Origin: Sinonovacula constricta
Lineage: Eukaryota > Mollusca > Bivalvia > Cardiida > Solecurtidae
Direction of reading: 5' to 3'
Assembly: GCA_007844125.1 (NCBI GenBank)
Contig: CM017563.1
Span: forward strand, 36,699,837 to 36,763,836
Length of the DNA stretch: 64,000 nucleotides
Shown here: one piece after another, positions 14,470-26,840 of the stretch
Position numbering within the stretch: the first letter of the stretch is position 1
How the letters are laid out: every line of letters begins with the position of its first letter
The notes under the pieces: generated by a model
What the model saw: only the letters and a program-made list of their open reading frames with translations
Told to the model about the DNA's origin: nothing
Databases searched by the model: none
Translations under genes and position numbers: made by a program

Positions 14470-14899
14470 GATCTTCGGGCATATTTAACAGCTCTGGCAG
14501 TTGTTGTAGGGCTGTTTCAAATTTCGGATTGCGTACGAATTCTTTTTCCATTAATCTTGAATGAAAGCACAAGACACTATATTTTGATGTGATATAAATA
14601 TATTTCAAATATTCTGATTTAAGTGCAACGGCGACATCATCTGCAATAAATTAAAACAAGCTCTACATCGGGTCATTTACTACATGTGTACTATTTCTAT
14701 CTAACATGCAAAACATGTCGTTTCTTTTGTAATTATTTTTAGAAAACATTTTATACTGAGGCACGAGTGTCCTTGTATTACTCCATTATTTCATTATGAT
14801 TTAATCAGAGAGGACGTTTTTTTTATATATTTTATCCATTATTTAACTGATTATTAGTTAAGTGCTTATGCGCTTTGTTCTATTAAAACTGTCTGTATC

Positions 14900-14902
<3 letters not shown>
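14470..14902. other. AT-rich sequence, nothing recognised
   Basis: No gene, RNA or mobile element can be supported. It lies just beyond the last recognisable block of the left duplication. Confidence 0.4.

Positions 14903-14995
<93 letters not shown>
14903..14995. repeat. AT dinucleotide microsatellite
   Basis: An uninterrupted run of about 46 AT units, followed by short ATA/AAT repeats to about 15030. The isoleucine-tyrosine frame across it is an artefact. Such a self-complementary run can extrude as a cruciform, and its length should vary between individuals. Confidence 0.95.
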
Positions 14996-14998
<3 letters not shown>

Positions 14999-15029
14999 GT
15001 AATAATAATAGTATAAATAATAATTAATA

Positions 15030-16300
15030 TATATTAATTGTTTTTGCAAGTTATTTATGAATATATTTAATAAAAATATAATTTGTATAATATGTCAGTA
15101 TTTTCTGGCCTTTTGCTTTCCACTCTCTAACAACGAAACAATTATACCATTGCCCCAGGTGTCTGGGTAACAATTTTCATTTCACATGTGGTTCCCAAAC
15201 GATGTTTAGATATAAAATGCGTGTCAGCTTTCGCTAATTCACTGTCTGCAATTCCCTTAGCAAACACTGCCAGAGCTATTTTTGACTTTTTTTTTTCAAC
15301 TTCCACCGGAATCAATACTTTGATATGATTTTCTAACCTTTTAACGAAAATTCGTTTATTTCTTTGCTTTTGTTTTGGTATAAGATTTTATATCTTTGAT
15401 GTTGTTTTTGAAAAACTTTTATTATATGCAAATTTAAGCAAATTAGTGGTCATTTGGTTTTAATGAGTATGTTGGCAAAGAAGTCGTGATAATTTTTCAT
15501 CGCTACACGTATAATCTACACACAATTTTCTGTAATTGATCACATAAGTAGGTTTCTGAGCAAAAGGTAAGGCCCAGTGATTGAGTCGTCAAATTATAGT
15601 AGCTCAAATTAAGTTCAGTTGGTTTGAAAACCATTGCTAATTGCGATTAGCTAATTACCTAAATTCATCCATCATACTAGAAGTGGAGGTTGGAGACATG
15701 ATTACCGGATGTAGTGACGTATGCTATTTTGGGGTAGACTAGATACACTGACCCATGTATGGGTGCGGTTGCTAAAGTTATTTGTTGACGTTGCCACATT
15801 TAGTATGTTAAAGCAAAATGAGTCCTCATTCATATGACATTGATTTGTCAACACTTGTTGTAATCGGTGTGGTTAAACCCGCTTCACAGACAAACGGTGT
15901 ATAGGTCAAGGTACTCACGTTGTTCTTCCCGCCCAAAATGTCCTTATCGGTATTGTGTTTTCCTCTTCAATAACTGAAACTTTTGTGCGTTTTTCATCTT
16001 TTTCTTCTTTCACCTTCTTTCACAGATCTTTCTTTGGTAGCAAGAACGCAATAACCTTTTATTACTTGAGGTTAATAGCACATTAAAGTTCACACTGTGA
16101 CATATTTTCAAAAATATCTGGAGCTTTAGAGTCGATAACTAAGCATAATAAGTCAAGTGTATTGTGTCAAGGTAAAGCGAGTTTAATGCTGCATCTTCAC
16201 TTGAAGAGTTTTCAAAACAAATTCAAACTGATTTCAAAATGGAGGCTGTGTGTTCGAACCCCCGTACAGGCAAGATTTCTTTGTACTTTTGCACTTTGAC
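15030..16300. other. Intergenic sequence, no gene seen
   Basis: AT-rich sequence with no supported coding region. One B-box-like GTTCGAACCCC occurs near 16254, but no A box or body is recognisable, so I do not call a tRNA or SINE there. Confidence 0.4.
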
Positions 16301-16304
16301 AATT

Positions 16305-16488
16305 ATTTTCTGCGTTCCAAGGCGGTAACTGTCGGGATTGCTCTATTTGTTTAAATGACTCATAACAGATTTGTTCTAAATTTAACATTTGGCTTGCATG
16401 TGAATACTTCTGTCCTTTGCATTTTCAAATTATTTTTGTATATGTTGCAATGGTCATTTTTTCAGGACTTTGTCATATATTCCTATTC
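16305..16488 (+). repeat. Short dispersed repeat R, copy 2, interrupted by a SINE
   Basis: Carries AAGGCGGTAACTGTCGGGAT, then a block like AATGACTCATAACAGATTTG and ATTTGGCTTGCATGTGAATA. It ends in CATATATTCCTA just before the SINE at 16489. Sequence resembling the continuation of R (compare 45340-45410) resumes after the SINE near 16756, so the SINE inserted into an existing R copy. Confidence 0.6.
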
Positions 16489-16746
16489 ATAGAGCGTCGG
16501 CTTGCGGATCGGGAGGTCGTAGGTTCGAAACCCGGCAGGGTCTAACCAAAGACTTTAAAGTTGGTAGTAGTGGCTTCCCTCCTAACGCTCGGGGCTAAGG
16601 GGACAGCATTACGCCTGACTCGTCGGTGTCAGTATAATGGACCGGCCGGGTTCAGTCCCTGGGCACCTCATAAGTGCCCCTGTGCTATAATGATAGAAAT
16701 GTCGCTGCGCAGTATCGGCAAAAATGCCGGCTAATCCCTATCCCTC
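16489..16746 (+). mobile_element. SINE family A, 5'-truncated
   Basis: Begins inside the tRNA-like head at AGAGCGTCGGCTTGCGG and keeps the B-box region (GGTTCGAAACCC). The body includes CCAAAGACTTTAAAGTTGG, CCTCCTAACGCTC, ATAATGGACCGGCCGGG and a conserved end around GTCGCTGCGCAGTATCGGC. It is a close match to the copies at 38962-39240 and 50623-50903. TATTCAT at 16484-16490 is repeated at about 16749-16755, a likely target-site duplication. Confidence 0.85.
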
Positions 16747-16799
16747 TTATTCATACCATATTTAGAAGGAAATGCCATTATTATTTTTGAATGGCACTT

Positions 16800-19180
16800 T
16801 GGAATATTTTGTGTTTAATTTGATAACAAATTCGTTATGTTAAATATTTTAAGTCTCAAAAATCAAAACCACGTTGACAAAACTACGTTGAAGAAGCTAC
16901 CGACATACTATAAAGACTATTACCGAAATTAATTGTATGCCAAAATTTGGCTCCGTAAATTTTCAACCAAACACATATATTTTTAAATACCATTCTTTTA
17001 ACTGTGTGTATGTAAACGTTTGAACATATTAAGAATAGTTTGAATCGAAGAAATCGAGTAACATGTTTTCTAATTCAATAATTCCTTTCCAAACGATATT
17101 CAATAGCAATATACTTTTCCAAAATAGGGGTTTTCATACTATTAAAGGTTTTTCATTGCTTCAAAAGAGACCTTCTAGTGTAAAGTTTAGATCAAGATAT
17201 ATATTATATATGCCTGTTTTGTAAGCCATACTTAATATCAGTGGTGTTTCTTTCGATTCTTTTATTATCTCTCATTTAAAAGCCTCAGCAACTGCTTATC
17301 TCGGGGATATTTTAGTTTTAATTCAACTTTTGCTAATATGAAATGCTATTCGATATAGCCGCATTTCTTTTTTATGTAATTGATAGGTGAAAACTATATT
17401 TTTCATTAAGATTAGCGGATTGCTGATTGAATCTAAATAAAAAAGTCTAAACCGTCAATTTAAAGTTGGTTTCAATTTATACCTCGAGCAGATGAATGAT
17501 TTAAATATATTTGAGAAAGTAAAATGTAAATTGAATAGGTTAAAAACCAAGTTACAAAATCTGACATGTTATTGGAGCAGCATTTGACCATCAACAATAA
17601 CGGATCTTCACCAAACTGTATTTTTGGCATTTCTTTTTCAATCGACAAATTTATACCTTATTAATCAAACACCACTTCGACACTCTTTAGCACAAGTACA
17701 ACATATTTATAAAAGATAACAAGACAATACCGGTTTTTGTATCGGCAAGTTAAACAATGTAAAAATGAGGCTATACTAAGAAGTGATGCTTATAAAAGAG
17801 CTCACGAAGTTGTTAATTTCCAAGGTTATATACTGATAAATACAAAACTAGTGAATACTAAAAGTAGGATAATCAATATGTTACAGATTGTGTGTGATGA
17901 TTTTGTAAATGTAGGTTAAAAGTTCAATGAAACTTTATTGATGGCCGTTTTGTAATCGGTAAGTTATCGATGCGGTAAATTACTCTCTGCTCTACAGCTG
18001 TACATCGTCAATAACGACTGAAACGATACATGCCTACCATGCCGTGTATTATCTCAACGACATGTGGTACTCGATAAGCTGAACAAATAAAAGATTTGTG
18101 TCATACATTTTTTAACAGAAATGTTACATCTATGATGTACATATGTGCGGTACATATCGATTCGTTGAATTACATTTGTGCTCAAAATATCTAATTTGTC
18201 AGCATTGCAATTTGAATTGTATCTCCTAAGAGATTCGCACTTGCTCTTATAACAATGTATTGTCTTCTTCTTCTTCATCTAATTTGAACGCAATATCCTT
18301 TTATTTTATTTTCATTAGTAAAAAACTGAATCATATGCCGTATTAAAACCGGATTTGTTATGTCTTTTGAACGCAAAATAAAAAGTAGTTAAACAACAGC
18401 ATTGTCTACCAGCAATATGTTACATGTAGTTCTAAGAAAACACGTTATGGATGGCGTCACTTTAATGTACCATCCCGTTTTTATTGTGTTTTTTTCTAGT
18501 GCAACAGGTAACAGCTGGAAAGAGAAGTGACAATTGTTCGTTAAGGACAACTAGTACATACAGGTAAATGTTGCCATCATTTCATGGAGCAATAAAGCGA
18601 TTTTTGCATTTGTTGCATGAGCAGTTTTAATGTGCTCACTGAAGTGAACAAAACATTGAACCCGTTATACGTAATATGGCGTATATAATAAAGCTTTGGA
18701 TATTGTTATAATGGATTGTATGATAGATAAGTCAAAATACTTTATGGTGCATATACACATAAAATGCTTTGGTTGACATATTCACTAATAACTATGTCCA
18801 AATATCTCGAGTATACTTATACATTATGTTTAAAGTTTTTTAAAAAGCCTTAAACACGTTTTTAATTATTGCTAAAATATGGGCTTTCTGCTTAATTGTA
18901 TTTTATATAAGATAAACAAAAAGAATACTGACTTAAATTAAGTTTTTCAAACAACTATCTCCTTTTTTGACTAGAAGTCCATCATCTATCACGCTGAATA
19001 TGTATTATGTAATATTGTGTAAAATAAAGCTGAACGAACTCAATTCAAAAGAAATATAATAAAAATTGATATGTTATAAATAATGTAATAAATAATACAA
19101 TAATATACATTAAAATCTGCAACAACAGAATAATAAATAATCCCAGACATGGATCAAGTCAATTTATGCTGTACTTTAAC
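16800..19180. other. Intergenic sequence, no gene seen
   Basis: About 2.4 kb of AT-rich sequence. Short frames occur (for example at 17737-17919 and 18054-18278), but none has a recognisable motif or a convincing splice context. Nothing else is supported. Confidence 0.4.
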
Positions 19181-19870
19181 AGCTGGTTAACTTGTGCTTA
19201 ACATGTACAAAGGACTGGATTGTGTTTGATTATCGTTCTGTATAGTTGATCAATGGACAACGTGGCGGTTTCTACAAAGTATCAATTGGTATTAATTCTT
19301 TAAGAGACGATATATGGCTTACCTTGGATGGCGGTCGATCGAGGTTTATTCTGGATGGTGTATGGATGATTGACACCGGAAATTATTGATGTCTCTGAAA
19401 TATTCGTGGTCACGTATGAAGTTTGTAAGGGTTTTTAATTTAGAAAAGTCGCAAAATGTATACAATATGTGATACATAATTTAAAACCCGTTATTAGCAC
19501 TTTCTACCAACTTGCGTTTGTTGCATTTTGCCAGCTGATACTAAGGATATCGAATCTTTGTTTGATCAATATTAACGAGAAATTAAGACAAAGCCAAGCC
19601 TTTGAAATACAATTTCACAACAAATTCTTGATACGTAAAGTGAACAAGAACAATTAGTAACCATCCATGTATGGCTGTTCCTACGTGTACATCTAAGTTA
19701 ATCTTTCTAGCGAATAGGGACAACAAAACCTTCTTTTTTACTATTTTATAGAGTTAATTTTCAATTGTAACGAAGATAGCTAGCCGTGTTTGTGTATCCA
19801 GTCATTCAGTTAACATGGATATAGCTTTTGAGTTTGTGTTCAGGTATTCTCGGTGTCCTACGTGGAATGG
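19180..19870 (+). repeat. Duplicated segment S, copy 1
   Basis: This stretch aligns by eye, in the same orientation, with 30495-31030. Shared landmarks are GTATAG.TGATCAATG near 19235 and 30558, ATATGGCTTACCTTGGAT near 19311 and 30628, TTGACACC.GAAA near 19370 and 30687, and TGTATAC with GTGATACA near 19455 and 30788. A fainter third match may lie at 49500-49700. A short minisatellite-like phrase (GAGTTTGTGTTCAGG) follows near 19830, as the larger minisatellite follows the second copy. No reading frame is preserved between copies. Confidence 0.6.
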
Positions 19871-19904
19871 CAAATAAGTTCATATGTTAAGTAGATGATA
19901 TGCT

Positions 19905-20075
19905 GAGAGTGTGTTAAGGTGGTAACTGTTGGATTTGCTCGTTTTGTTAAGTGACGCATCAGAGATTTGCTCTTACTTTTACATTTGGCTTTAATGTGAA
20001 TACCTTTGTCTTGTGCATTTCGGAGTTGTGTATATATTGCAATGTTGATATATTCTTATTACTGTTATTCTGGAT
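19905..20075 (+). repeat. Short dispersed repeat R, copy 3
   Basis: Contains AAGGTGGTAACTGTTGGATT, then TTTGCTCGTTTTGTTAA, ATTTGGCTTTAATGTGAATA and CCTTTGTCTTGTGCATTTC. It matches the copies at 16305 and 45195 over at least 150 bases in the same orientation. Confidence 0.6.
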
Positions 20076-21643
20076 ATACATGTTTACTAAGTTGTGCACA
20101 AATGTTCAGGAAATGCTAAGCCATATGCAACTCAATTTATGTTAAGTTTTTTTTTATATACTGTGGGTTGGTGAGTGTGTGTTCAGGAGTTCCGTAGACG
20201 CATAGTAGTAAAACTCCCTGTTTTTTGCACAGCTTTTTAGACGATCTGAGCAGTATAGATTGCTGCTTTTTCCAGTTGTTCCCGAGACACATACACAAAA
20301 GAAATATGTTAGTACCTTCATAAGTAATCGAACTACTTTCGTTAGAAAAATGAAAACGTGAACTATTAAATGAATGCATTTTAAAACGACTTTAAGTAAG
20401 CATTGATGGATATTTTCGCTTTTCTTAACAAATTATGCTGGAAAAACAAGAAGGAAATACAGAAATTATATTTACCTTTTTATTAGGGCTAATATTATAA
20501 CAAGGCCATGGAAATAACATTTCAAATTATCATTTTGCTACTTTCAGTATTGTGTCTGATTTAAATCTCAAACACCGATGCGGTATAACAACTTTGAATG
20601 TTCTAGATAACTATGGGTTTCTTGCAATCATTGTAATTCATAAAATGATAGAATGAAATATTTTTATACACATACTTTAGAAAACATTATATAAATGTAT
20701 ACTGCCATATTATTCAATCTTACTTTTATTTTACGCGAATTAATTTGTATAACAAAGTCTTAGTGCATATTATCCTGTGAAAAAGTGCACAAACAACGTT
20801 TGATGCTGTTTTGTTTCACATATTTGCAAAATAGCAATCACACGTCATAGAAATAAAGTTTGTTTAATGCTGTTAACATATGACGTACTCCGGAAACCTG
20901 TTATAGTACTGTCTTCCAAGTCATCATATGTTCTGGTCTTGGATACAATTTACTTTTTTGTCACAATGACCAGAACACTTTAAAAATGTATTATTTTGTC
21001 TTATTCACAAGTCTTATGCAAACGAGTTGCGTTCAATTTACAGTTTCAAACAGTCATTGGCATTTTTTGTTAAGATTCATAGTTTTCGCTATTTTGAAAA
21101 TCACATTATGCAGTCTTGTGCTTTTCAATTACACACTCTCTTAAACATCTGACGACATTTTGAGAAAATTATAATCAGCATTTTAATTTAATTTAACTAT
21201 TTGTTGGTGTTAATTTATAAACAGGAGACTTTATGTATGAGAAATCCTTTGTTAATGTTTTACTTATAAATGAGGTATATTTAGTGTCCTTCGCTGCACG
21301 TCTTAATTTAAGAATTATGCCTATGGGGTCTTATTCGGGTTATTTCGTATAATTATTTGTTTGTTTCTCTCCATTCTCGAAGATTAGTAATTTGTTTAAT
21401 TTACATTTAGTATGCTTAAACACGCAGCAATCACACATTGAATGTGTGACGAATTTCATTTACCTGGTGGTTAAGCATTTTGTTACATTCTACTTACACG
21501 AGATCCATAAATGAAAATACATGGATTCTATTAAGGCCACATTAAGAAAACGAAAGTATTCAAACAAATGTGTATGTTCGTTAACGAAACCTAAACGAAG
21601 AACAAGATTTTTCGTTCGATGTTTCTTTACATCACACTTACAA

Positions 21644-22012
21644 AGTAATGGTCATATTGGCGTCGACCTGCGTTTTATTGGCGGAGAAAGACGTCAACTC
21701 TGTAACCCGGTTTAGTAACCGAGTCGATCCTTTCGCCTCTGGACTGTTTCAAGGCGGTAACTGTTGGATTTGCTTTAGTTAATGGAATGCTTCAACTTAG
21801 TTTTTGTCACGTTTACATTAATACCTTTGTCTTATAGTTTTTCTTAATTAATTTATGTTCCGGTACTCACAGGACATGTTTTTTTCGTATTGGTAGAACA
21901 ATCTGCAGTTCAGTAGGAAGACATCCCTACACGATAGTTTTAGTCCCAATCCACTTGATGTCAGGGGCTGAGGTGTGCCAAGTACAAGACACTAACCGCT
22001 GGAACACAACGT
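21644..22012 (-). mobile_element. SINE family B, split by repeat R
   Basis: The minus-strand 3' part lies at 21644-21700 and the middle part at about 21895-22012 (GTTCTACC and a decayed AGGGATGTCTTCCTACTGA). Between them sits a copy of repeat R (21745-21860). The same composite recurs at 36380-36720. Copies at 25105 and 34392 occupy the same array position but are unbroken. Confidence 0.5.
21745..21860 (+). repeat. Short dispersed repeat R, copy 4
   Basis: Carries AAGGCGGTAACTGTTGGATT, then TTTGCTTTAGTTAATGGAATG and ATACCTTTGTCTTATAG. It interrupts a family B SINE, which shows that R or its carrier can move or was copied into place. Confidence 0.55.
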
Positions 22013-24035
22013 CTCCCGAAAAGCAATGTTTTTAAGCTGTAAAAGTCAGAATGGATTTTCACACCCCTTTATCAAGACAATGCATATATTTCAGCATATG
22101 TATATAAACCGAGTAACTTTTAGGAAGTGATGCAAAATATTATTGTACGAATTTATGTAATGCTCCTTGTAGATCGCACAAGAACGAGCTTTCTTTCGGT
22201 TTAAACATTTATTTACTGTAATGGCAAAATGATTCAACATCGTTTTAATTACTATCTATTCGATGTATTTTCAATGTTGCCATAATGTCATAAAAACTAA
22301 AGCTGACGTCATTTGTATTCTTCCTCATTTAATGCAAGTATTAAGGAATTCCAATTACGTCTAAGTGTAAATATACTTGAAAGAATAACATATAGAGCTG
22401 AGTCATTAAGTGTCACCTTGAAAAAAAATTGAGATAAAATATGTAAAAAATATGATCATTTGGTTTTACTAATTGAATATATCGGAATAATTGCCCGCTT
22501 ACTTCAATATTTGTGTAATAATACATGTAATTTCATTAATCTTTTTTAATTTTATAAATTAATGTGCAACTTCAGAAATTTTATGAAGTGCAACAAAAGG
22601 TCAAATGACGGCCAATTATCAAACAGCTATAACTAAAGTTTCGACAAAATCATGTCCCCGTTAACTCATAAACTCAAGCTATTTTTGTCTGCACTGAAAC
22701 GAGGGAATCGGTTTTGCGCAAAATTGAATGACGGAGTTAAATATGATTATCGAAATTGCGGCAGACGCAGGCACAATGGGCAATAAAATTCCTAAAAGAG
22801 ACTGAAGAGGGATTCATCTCGTTGTGATACAGAAATTCGTAATCATCAAAGACCTACCGATTTTCCCCAGCCATCGAAACCTTCCAAATCAATTGCCACT
22901 TCCGGTATTATTAGTTTAGTTTGTCGCATCGATACAAATATTGCCATCACTGACTAAAGAGAATGCTATAAAGCGAGGCTGAAAAATATATTTCGTGAAG
23001 CTTGTCGAGACTTGAAGATTTTTGTGCCAAGCTCTATATTATTTGAGTTGTTCAAAACAGACCGAGTGCTGTCCTTATTATGCATTTTATTACAAGAAAG
23101 CTTGTTTAATGCTTTGATGATGTTGCACAGCTCTAACTATATGCCATTACTTAGAGAATTGATATCAAACTGATTATTCAATAACTGTTCGAGAGGCATT
23201 TTGCAACATGCGGAGAAAGGGATACCAACTTGGAAGTAAAAAACGTTGTTTATTTAAAAAATAGCTTTTACAAAAGCAAATAGAATCTTCAGTTGTTTTA
23301 CTGGTATGATATAAAGTTTATTTCAGCTCGTGTATAAAAATCATCTTTTTTTCCGAATTTTAATAATGGCTCACTAACAATTTTACAAAGTGCAATCACA
23401 AAGACATCATTCACCAATATATAAGTTCCAAGAATTAGCGATTCTTTGCTTGTTACACAAAACAATACAACATTTTATTGCGTAACACAATACAGGGGCT
23501 TTCAATTAGTTGTCTCACTTACATAGGTGTTTTATTGCCACTGTTTGTCCTTACGTAAAACCTCCAGTAAGTACCAGATTGGAGCGCACCCCAAACCAGG
23601 CTAAAGCACCAAAGCCAATCTTTGGCGACCGTTTTCTCTATGTATGTATTTATAGTATTCTAGGATCTTTTAATATCTTACTATTGCGGCTTGAACTGAT
23701 GCGACTTAGTATCGTATCCTCTGATGTAAAAGAACTGATTGTTTTTGTATTTTCCATCAAACAATAAGTTCATAGTTCCGTAATCTCTTTTAGAAATTAA
23801 CTACCCTTGGTGTCAAATGTTATCTGCTTGCTATTTTCGATGAATAATCATTATTTTCCAGTTATGTTACAGAATTATACAACGAAAATAAACACCATAA
23901 GGCTAGTGTTTTAATTATAACATAATATTACCTTAGAATAAATATTAGCTTTCAAAGTGCATCAATTTAAGTTGTATAACATCTTTATTGTAAGGAGAAA
24001 ATGGGCTTTACTGAAACATTTCTGGATTTTTTTTG

Positions 24036-24121
24036 TTGGTAGCCATTCCTTGAATCAAATTTAGCTAAAGTTAGCTTGTTGGTAGCCATTCCTTGAACCA
24101 AATTTAGCTAAACTTAGCTTG
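24036..24121 (+). repeat. 43-bp tandem duplication
   Basis: Two adjacent 43-base copies (24036-24078 and 24079-24121) begin TTGGTAGCCATTCCTTGAA and differ at two positions. This is a young local duplication in otherwise unrecognised sequence. Confidence 0.95.
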
Positions 24122-25104
24122 GCTCTTAACTGTGAATACATTATACCCTAAAATGTCACAGCAAAACATGAAGCGAACAAAAAAAACCCATCGATTTTGA
24201 ATTTGAATGTTAAGAAAAGCAAAATATTGTGTTTATTTATCAATAGCGTGCCTCGGTGCTCCCTCGCTAACTATTAAATTCAAGATAAATATGATAGCTA
24301 CTGAGACATGCAATCAGACGTAAATCTAATCGCAAAGTCAAATATTATATTTGATGCAGATGTGAGTACAAGAGGCGTACACAAACTTATACTAGTCAGA
24401 ATTAGGCAACATGTCTAGGAGCTGCATAAAGATATCAACAATAACAATAGTTTGGTACATTTGTAAATTACGGTCATTTCTCCCATACGTATTCTTGCGT
24501 GTTATACACACAACTCTTATTGATGTAAAACATGTTCTATTTATAATTCGAACGGTCATTGACATGATTTGATTAAGATTCATAGCATGTAAGCATTTGT
24601 AAATCGCAAGGGAAATCTAGTGTTACGAAACTTCTTTGATTCTAATCTTCTTCCTCGTCACGTTGAATATCTGATGCCTTTTTAGCTTTACGATTATCCA
24701 ATAAAATCCAACCTTAACTACATTGTCAATTTTCTTTTAATAAGATATATTGTTATTACTTCAGATGCATTTGCGCGACATTTTAATCGAATCATTATTT
24801 CAGCCTATAGGATCGATATGATGCTTTGCATAAACTTTGCTGGTTCCACTTGATCTACATACATGACGGTTCCTCATTTTTTTATTATTTTCAATTATTA
24901 TACATTCACACGCAGCAATCAAACATGTCGGGTAAACTGCAGACCTGCCCCTTCTTCATAACACAGATTCCATCTTTACCAAATTATATGGAATTTACCA
25001 AGGCTCCATGTAGAAAATGAGAGCACCCACACGAATGAATGCACATTCGTTAAGAAAACCATTACCAAGAACACAATTGGTTTCCTTGGTTTTTGTTACA
25101 TAAT

Positions 25105-25290
25105 AAATGTCATATTGGCGACGGCCAGTCCTTTTTGGCGAAGACAGGCCTCTGAGATGTGTTTTGATAGAACCACTGACGCCTGGTAGGTCAGCTGAAA
25201 TACCTTCCAGCATGAAATTGCTCGTTCCGACCTTGATTAGATCCCTTGCGGTAAGAGGCTGGGGAGTTGAGGAAATTATCCACTTGGCCA
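25105..25290 (-). mobile_element. SINE family B, array-embedded copy
   Basis: On the minus strand it shows a head remnant (CAAGTGGATAATTTCC), ACCGCAAGGGAT, GGAAGGTATTTCAGCTGACC, AGTGGTTCTATC and a 3' part with TTCGCCAAAAAGGAC. It shares orientation and array position with the copies at 21644, 34392 and 36550. The frames of 91 and 98 codons across it are artefacts of its better base composition. Confidence 0.65.
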
Positions 25291-26064
25291 TATTGTATTT
25301 AAGCTTTAAATATGGCTGTGTTATTCCTCATCATTCATCACTTTTTCATCAACTAATTAAATATATACCTACACTCGAGTAACGTGGACCTTTTCGTAAG
25401 GGAAAACAGCGCAGCAAGAACTGCTTTTCTTATGAGAGAGAATGCATCGAAGGCATAATCAGCTTAAACATGTACATCTACTATAAGAAGGTAAAATTAT
25501 TTGACAAATCTATTAATCATCTCCTCACACACGAACAAAAATATTTCCTTAAAAAAAGTTGACTTGCCGTAAGTTTTCAAACATGACACAAAAGTGTAGT
25601 TTTATTACTATTGATTGGACTTACATCCCCAGGATTCATGACGTCAAAGTATATCTGACGTTATTTGTCAATTGTAAACTGTATTGTGGCTTGAAAGTTG
25701 AGGTAAACGTGGCAATAAGGAATCCGTCTTATCGGTAATAAATTATAACAATAGCCTGGTACAATCCTTCTATGTCAATATAGCCAATGTTATGGATGCT
25801 GTCAGAATTATTCCTAATCAACATAAAGACATCTTCAGAAAGTACGAATATTCAAATGACGTTCATTTACCAAGACATGCATCATTAGTTTTAAACAGCA
25901 ATTCCAGCATCAGCCGATGTTACGTAGACTTTTGTTATAACTTAAAAACTACTCGATGTAAATCTATAAAAAATGCACTTGAAATGAATAATTAAAATGT
26001 TGAAAGAGTCATACGTTTACAAAGATGAATTTTATTTGTGATTAAAAAAAAATTAAATTTAATA

Positions 26065-26829
26065 GGCCTGGGTAGGTTCCCCGGCGCAACCAATTTTATG
26101 ATTGCACTGCGAAGAGCTATTATTTATGTCGGCTCCCTAAATGAGCGCCAAATTTTACCAAACGTCGTCTGTATATGTGTTTACGTTATAAGTAACATCG
26201 TTCCAAATTTGAACGTCATCCGTGACGTTTTTAGAATATACAGCTAGTAAGCATAAGACATACGCGGAAATCGAAAAAGATATTAATGGCGGCCCCGGCG
26301 CAGCAAGAGAACCGTGCAATTATAATTTTGTATGTGGACCTAGGAAAAACACCAACAGAGACGATAAAAATGATGAGGGATGTTAATAGATCTTTAAATG
26401 TAAGCAGATCTCTTATTTTTACGTGGCATAAACGATTGTTGGACGGTAGGGAGTCTCTGAAAGACGACACTGGTACAGAACAGAAACGAATAGTGAACGC
26501 TGGGACAGTAGCGGCAGTGAAGTATCTGATCGAGGAGGACCGTAGGTTGACTGTAAGTGACATTTTGTCACAATTAGGCGTTAGTAATGTTAAGATCCAT
26601 TCAAGCTAAAGATGACAATTGTTCCTGCGCGCTGGGTGCCAAGATAACTGCAAGTTGTAGAAAAAGAACAACGCGTTCAAGGTTCACTGGCTTTCCTACG
26701 GCAGTATGAGAAGAGGGAGACGCTTTCCTCGACAGAATTATCACCACAGATGAGACATGGCTGTGGTTTTACGACCCCGAGATACGTCAGTTCGACTCAG
26801 CGTGGTATTAGAAGATGTTTAGCAAGTGG
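26065..26829 (+). pseudogene. Mariner-family transposase, truncated pseudogene
   Basis: An open stretch from the ATG at 26286 to 26609 gives 107 codons matching the N-terminal DNA-binding part of mariner transposases. It has the phrases GKTPTETIKMM and WHKRLLDGRESLKDD, then EEDRRLTVSDILSQLGVS, the second helix-turn-helix region. After a stop, out-of-frame pieces continue: ARWVPR, then DAFLDRIITTDETWLWFYDP near 26717-26776, which is the region around the first catalytic aspartate. A stop follows at about 26810 and no second or third catalytic acidic residue is seen. The region from about 26065 probably holds the upstream untranslated part; a terminal repeat was not confirmed. Several frame breaks and loss of the C-terminal half make it non-functional. 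Family assignment is secure; subfamily is not. Confidence 0.85.
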
Positions 26830-26840
26830 GTAGAGGCGTG

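Larger units (their letters stand above)
6640..14470 (+). repeat. Left tandem duplication, copy L2, enlarged by insertions
   Basis: Second copy of the unit described at 419-6640. It carries additions absent from L1: a SINE at 8041-8218, an opposite-strand SINE-like segment near 9610-9800, another SINE at 10460-10786, and roughly 2.2 kb between about 11400 and 13900 where L1 has only about 0.4 kb. The offset between copies rises from 6347 to 6541 across the 8041-8218 SINE, and from about 6055 to 6438 across the 10460-10786 SINE. These jumps match the sizes of the insertions, so they came after the duplication. Apart from the short repeat at 11775-11905 and a CAA tract, the 2.2 kb addition is unrecognised. 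Confidence 0.8.

Noticed and set aside
16240..16275. B-box-like GTTCGAACCCC
   Set aside because: No A box, acceptor pairing or SINE body surrounds it.
24995..25382. Opposing frames of 91 and 98 codons
   Set aside because: They cover a family B SINE whose richer base composition lowers the stop density; no domain is present.
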